Part shown: in pieces, positions 8,161 to 10,124 of the stretch
How positions within the stretch are numbered: position 1 is the first letter of the stretch
Layout: each line of letters starts with the position of its first letter
Assembly (NCBI GenBank): GCA_003647385.1
Contig: QMMT01000039.1
Coordinates: 1-10,124, forward strand
Source: Deltaproteobacteria bacterium
GTDB taxonomy: Bacteria; Desulfobacterota; Desulfobacteria; Desulfobacterales; Desulfobacteraceae
DNA length: 10,124 nt
Direction of reading: 5' to 3'
Position numbers and translations under genes: made by a program
Notes under the pieces: model-generated
Databases searched by the model: none
The model's input: only the letters and a program-made list of their open reading frames with translations
What the model was told of the DNA's origin: nothing

Positions 8161-8165
8161 CCTGT
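8161..8165 (-). promoter_or_regulatory. Ribosome binding site ACAGG that decides the kinase start
   Basis: ACAGG followed by a T precedes the ATG at 8152 with 8 nt between. No comparable site precedes the upstream ATG at 8239, which lies only 10 bp from the divergent lnt ATG. This supports the shorter protein. Confidence 0.5.
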
Positions 8166-8200
8166 TGCCGGTTACAAAATTTGACTGCTTCTCGACTAGC

Positions 8201-8214
8201 TGCTAAGTATAGCA
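8201..8214. repeat. Inverted repeat TGCTA-N4-TAGCA in the kinase/lnt divergent control region
   Basis: Perfect 5-bp arms around AGTA, inside the 97-bp gap between the kinase and lnt starts. It covers the extended -10 candidate for the kinase, so a bound protein would block that promoter. It is short, and could also arise by chance. Confidence 0.35.
8206..8214 (-). promoter_or_regulatory. Candidate extended -10 promoter for the histidine kinase
   Basis: The minus strand reads TGC immediately before TATACT (8206-8211), an extended -10 element with 5/6 match to TATAAT. No good -35 is found 16-18 bp upstream, which extended -10 promoters can tolerate. Transcription would start near 8199, giving a leader of about 46 nt to the ATG at 8152. 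Confidence 0.4.
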
Positions 8215-8249
8215 AACTTTTTTCAATAATATAAGACAAGAAAATTAAG

Positions 8250-9824
8250 ATGGATCAAAAAATCAAACTCTTGCTGCTCAGATACTTTTCAACCAAATAT
8301 TTTTCAGCACTGATAAGCGGCCTTCTTTTAACCCTTTCTTTTCCTGAAACAGGGCTCTTTTATCTTGCTTTTTTTGCCCTTGTTCCCTTTTTTGTTTCCA
8401 TCAGGCCACTAACATCTAAAGAGTCTTTTTACTATGGTTTTATAGCAGGATTTTTCCATTTTTCAACCCTTATTTACTGGATTGTCCCCACCGTACATGT
8501 ATATGGTGGGCTTCATCTGGTTCTTGCCATTTCAACACTCATTCTTTTCTGTTTCTATCTTGCCCTGTACGCGGCGATTTTTGCTTTTTTTTTAAAGATG
8601 ATCGATCCGAAATCATGGGTTGCACCACTATTGGTATCCTGTCTCTGGGTCAGCCTTGAGTATATCAGAACCTATGCATTCACAGGCTTTTCATGGGGCG
8701 CTCTGGGATACAGCCAGTATGAAAACCTATTCTTAATCCAGATTGCTGATTTTTCGGGAGTTTATGGCGTATCCTTTCTCATTATCCTCGTTAACTATCT
8801 TCTGGCTTCCATCTGGACATCCTTTAAAAACAGGCAGCAAAAAAAAACGCTTATACCTGTTGTCTATACGCTCATCCTGGTCGCAGGAGCAGGGTTCTAT
8901 GGCAATAAAAAAATCATTACCATTGATTCTCAAATTGAAACCGCACAAAAAACAGCCATTACCGTTGTTCAGGGTAATATTAAACAGAATTTAAAATGGA
9001 GTGAAGACTTTAAGGCCAAAACGATTAGAAAATATATCCGTCTTTCCCATGCTGAATCAAAAACGGCAGATCTTGTGATATGGCCGGAAACGGCTCTGCC
9101 CTTTTATTACGGACTTGACAAGCCACTATCGGACCGGGTGGATCAGTATATCCGGTCAGCAAAAACCAATTTTCTCATTGGAAGCCCTGCATTTTCGTCT
9201 GATGAAAACAAAGTAAAATTTTACAATCGAGCCTACATGCTGAATCAATTTTCTATTGTTACAGGTACCTACGACAAGACCCATCTTGTGCCTTTCGGAG
9301 AATATGTTCCTTTAGGAAACTATCTGACATTTTTAGGAAAACTCACAGCCCAGGCAGGCAATTTTTCCATGGGCGACAAAACATTTATACCCCTTAAATT
9401 CAATGATCATAACCTAAAGGTCACACACAAAACAGGCGTACTCATCTGCTTTGAAATTTTGTTTCCTTCCATTGCATCTAAATTTGTAAAAAATGGGGCG
9501 GATATCCTTACCACCATTACCAATGATGCCTGGTTCGGACATACATCTGCAGCGATGCAGCATTTTTCCATTGCGGTATTCCGGGCCGTTGAAAATCGCA
9601 GAGCAATCGCAAGGGCGGCAAATACCGGAATTTCAGGCTTTATTGATCCCAAGGGGGAAATACTTGATACAACACCTCTGTTCACAGACATGGCGATTAC
9701 ACGACAACTGCCTGCCTTAAAGCAGATCAGTTTTTATACCCGCTATGGGGATGTCTTTGCCATAAGCTGCCTATTTGCAATCTGTATGGTTTTCATGTTA
9801 AAAGGTGTCAGAAAAAAGTTTTGA
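8250..9824 (+). CDS. lnt: Apolipoprotein N-acyltransferase Lnt
   Basis: Lnt is the inner-membrane enzyme that adds the third acyl chain to the N-terminal Cys of diacylated lipoproteins, the last maturation step before sorting to the outer membrane. 524 aa, close to the usual 500-530. The N-terminal part (about 18-220) holds a bundle of hydrophobic segments; a periplasmic carbon-nitrogen hydrolase domain follows (about 234-490), then a C-terminal anchor about 500-518. The catalytic triad fits the family: Glu280 in WPETALP, Lys343 in YDKTHLVPFGEY, Cys400 in LICFEILFP. TNDAWFG at 424-430 is another hallmark, and FSWGALGYSQ at 147-156 is a conserved loop in the membrane part. The ribosome site is weak (A-rich, AAG next to the ATG). 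It diverges from the kinase and is followed 22 bp later by prfB, suggesting co-transcription. RlpA, encoded at 2696-3499, is one likely substrate. Confidence 0.96.
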   Translation: MDQKIKLLLLRYFSTKYFSALISGLLLTLSFPETGLFYLAFFALVPFFVSIRPLTSKESFYYGFIAGFFHFSTLIYWIVPTVHVYGGLHLVLAISTLILFCFYLALYAAIFAFFLKMIDPKSWVAPLLVSCLWVSLEYIRTYAFTGFSWGALGYSQYENLFLIQIADFSGVYGVSFLIILVNYLLASIWTSFKNRQQKKTLIPVVYTLILVAGAGFYGNKKIITIDSQIETAQKTAITVVQGNIKQNLKWSEDFKAKTIRKYIRLSHAESKTADLVIWPETALPFYYGLDKPLSDRVDQYIRSAKTNFLIGSPAFSSDENKVKFYNRAYMLNQFSIVTGTYDKTHLVPFGEYVPLGNYLTFLGKLTAQAGNFSMGDKTFIPLKFNDHNLKVTHKTGVLICFEILFPSIASKFVKNGADILTTITNDAWFGHTSAAMQHFSIAVFRAVENRRAIARAANTGISGFIDPKGEILDTTPLFTDMAITRQLPALKQISFYTRYGDVFAISCLFAICMVFMLKGVRKKF

Positions 9825-9846
9825 GAAACGTTTAGGAGAAATCAAA

Positions 9847-10124
9847 ATGAGTATAGAATTAAAACAAGATATCCAAGCCATATATACCAAAGCAGACAAG
9901 CTCAAGGAGTATCTTTGACCTTCCTGTAAAACAAAACCGTCTCCGCGAACTTGAGCATATCATTTCCAAAGAAAATTTCTGGAACAATTCAGACAAAGCC
10001 ACCGGTCTTTTAAAAGAGAGAACCTTTCTCTCAAATCTTTTGGAAACCTGGGAAAACATTTACAAAGAAATTGAAGATGCAGATGTTCTTTTAGAGCTTG
10101 CACTTGAAGAGTCGGATAAAGACA
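9847..10124 (+). CDS. prfB: Peptide chain release factor 2, programmed +1 frameshift, 3' end outside window
   Basis: RF2 releases finished peptides at UGA and UAA stops. Zero-frame codons 1-23 (MSIELKQDIQ...LKEYL) end at TGA 9916-9918. Skipping the T of that TGA continues as DLPVKQNRLRELEHI and on to the edge (residues 24-92), matching the helical N-terminal domain of RF2, including ENFWNN where E. coli has DVWNE. The GGQ and SPF motifs lie beyond the window. AGGAG sits 8 nt before the ATG (9834-9838), a strong initiation site. It begins 22 bp after lnt with no terminator between, so both are probably on one transcript. The frameshift lets RF2 control its own level: when RF2 is scarce, ribosomes pause at the UGA and shift. 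A gene caller that ignores recoding would report only a 23-residue peptide or miss the start. Confidence 0.95.
9904..9919 (+). promoter_or_regulatory. prfB: prfB programmed +1 frameshift site
   Basis: AAGGAG (9904-9909) is an internal Shine-Dalgarno-like element, followed by TAT, the slippery CTT Leu codon and TGA with a following C (CTTTGAC, 9913-9919). The 3-nt gap between AAGGAG and CTT matches the classic bacterial prfB arrangement. TGA followed by C is a weak stop context that favours shifting. Confidence 0.95.

Noticed and set aside
8181-8209. TTGACT-N17-TAAGTA as an lnt promoter
   Set aside because: The -35 is good but the -10 matches only two of six positions; another TATAAG at 8230-8235 lacks a -35. 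No lnt promoter can be called with confidence.
8153-8239. N-terminal 29-residue extension of the kinase from the ATG at 8239
   Set aside because: No ribosome site, no domain or membrane segment, and it would occupy the divergent promoter region up to 10 bp from the lnt ATG.

Overview
The window looks like ordinary chromosome of an AT-rich Gram-negative bacterium, probably an anaerobic deltaproteobacterium (Desulfobacterota, Desulfobacteraceae-like). Lnt, an RlpA lipoprotein and a heptose-bisphosphate phosphatase all point to an outer membrane with LPS. The lineage is inferred from the feel of the proteins and was not tested. There are eight protein genes, no RNA genes, no mobile elements and no CRISPR array. 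No gene-free stretch exceeds 300 bp.

Left arm (1-6361, minus strand). Five genes read leftwards with gaps of 30, 28 (or 7), 12 and 0 bp: hsp20, lon, rlpA, gmhB, recD2. They look like one operon driven from the 198-bp gap at 6362-6559. It pairs proteostasis (small heat-shock holdase and Lon protease) with envelope maintenance (septal lytic transglycosylase, heptose phosphatase) and a DNA helicase. recD2 runs off the left edge. lon is split by what looks like a single missing base between 4690 and 4691, inside its most conserved block.

Middle (6560-8152, minus strand). A soluble PAS/HisKA/HATPase/REC hybrid histidine kinase lies upstream of the stress operon. It has no DNA-binding output partner in view.

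Right arm (8250-10124, plus strand). lnt, the last enzyme of lipoprotein maturation, diverges from the kinase. prfB (release factor 2) follows 22 bp later and carries the classic autoregulatory +1 frameshift site, with in-frame TGA at 9916-9918. It runs off the right edge. Lnt would acylate lipoproteins such as RlpA, so the two arms share an envelope theme.

No undescribed multi-gene system was found. The items most worth a second look are the broken lon frame, the prfB recoding site, two start-codon corrections (rlpA from TTG, kinase from an internal ATG), and the repeats in the two control regions.
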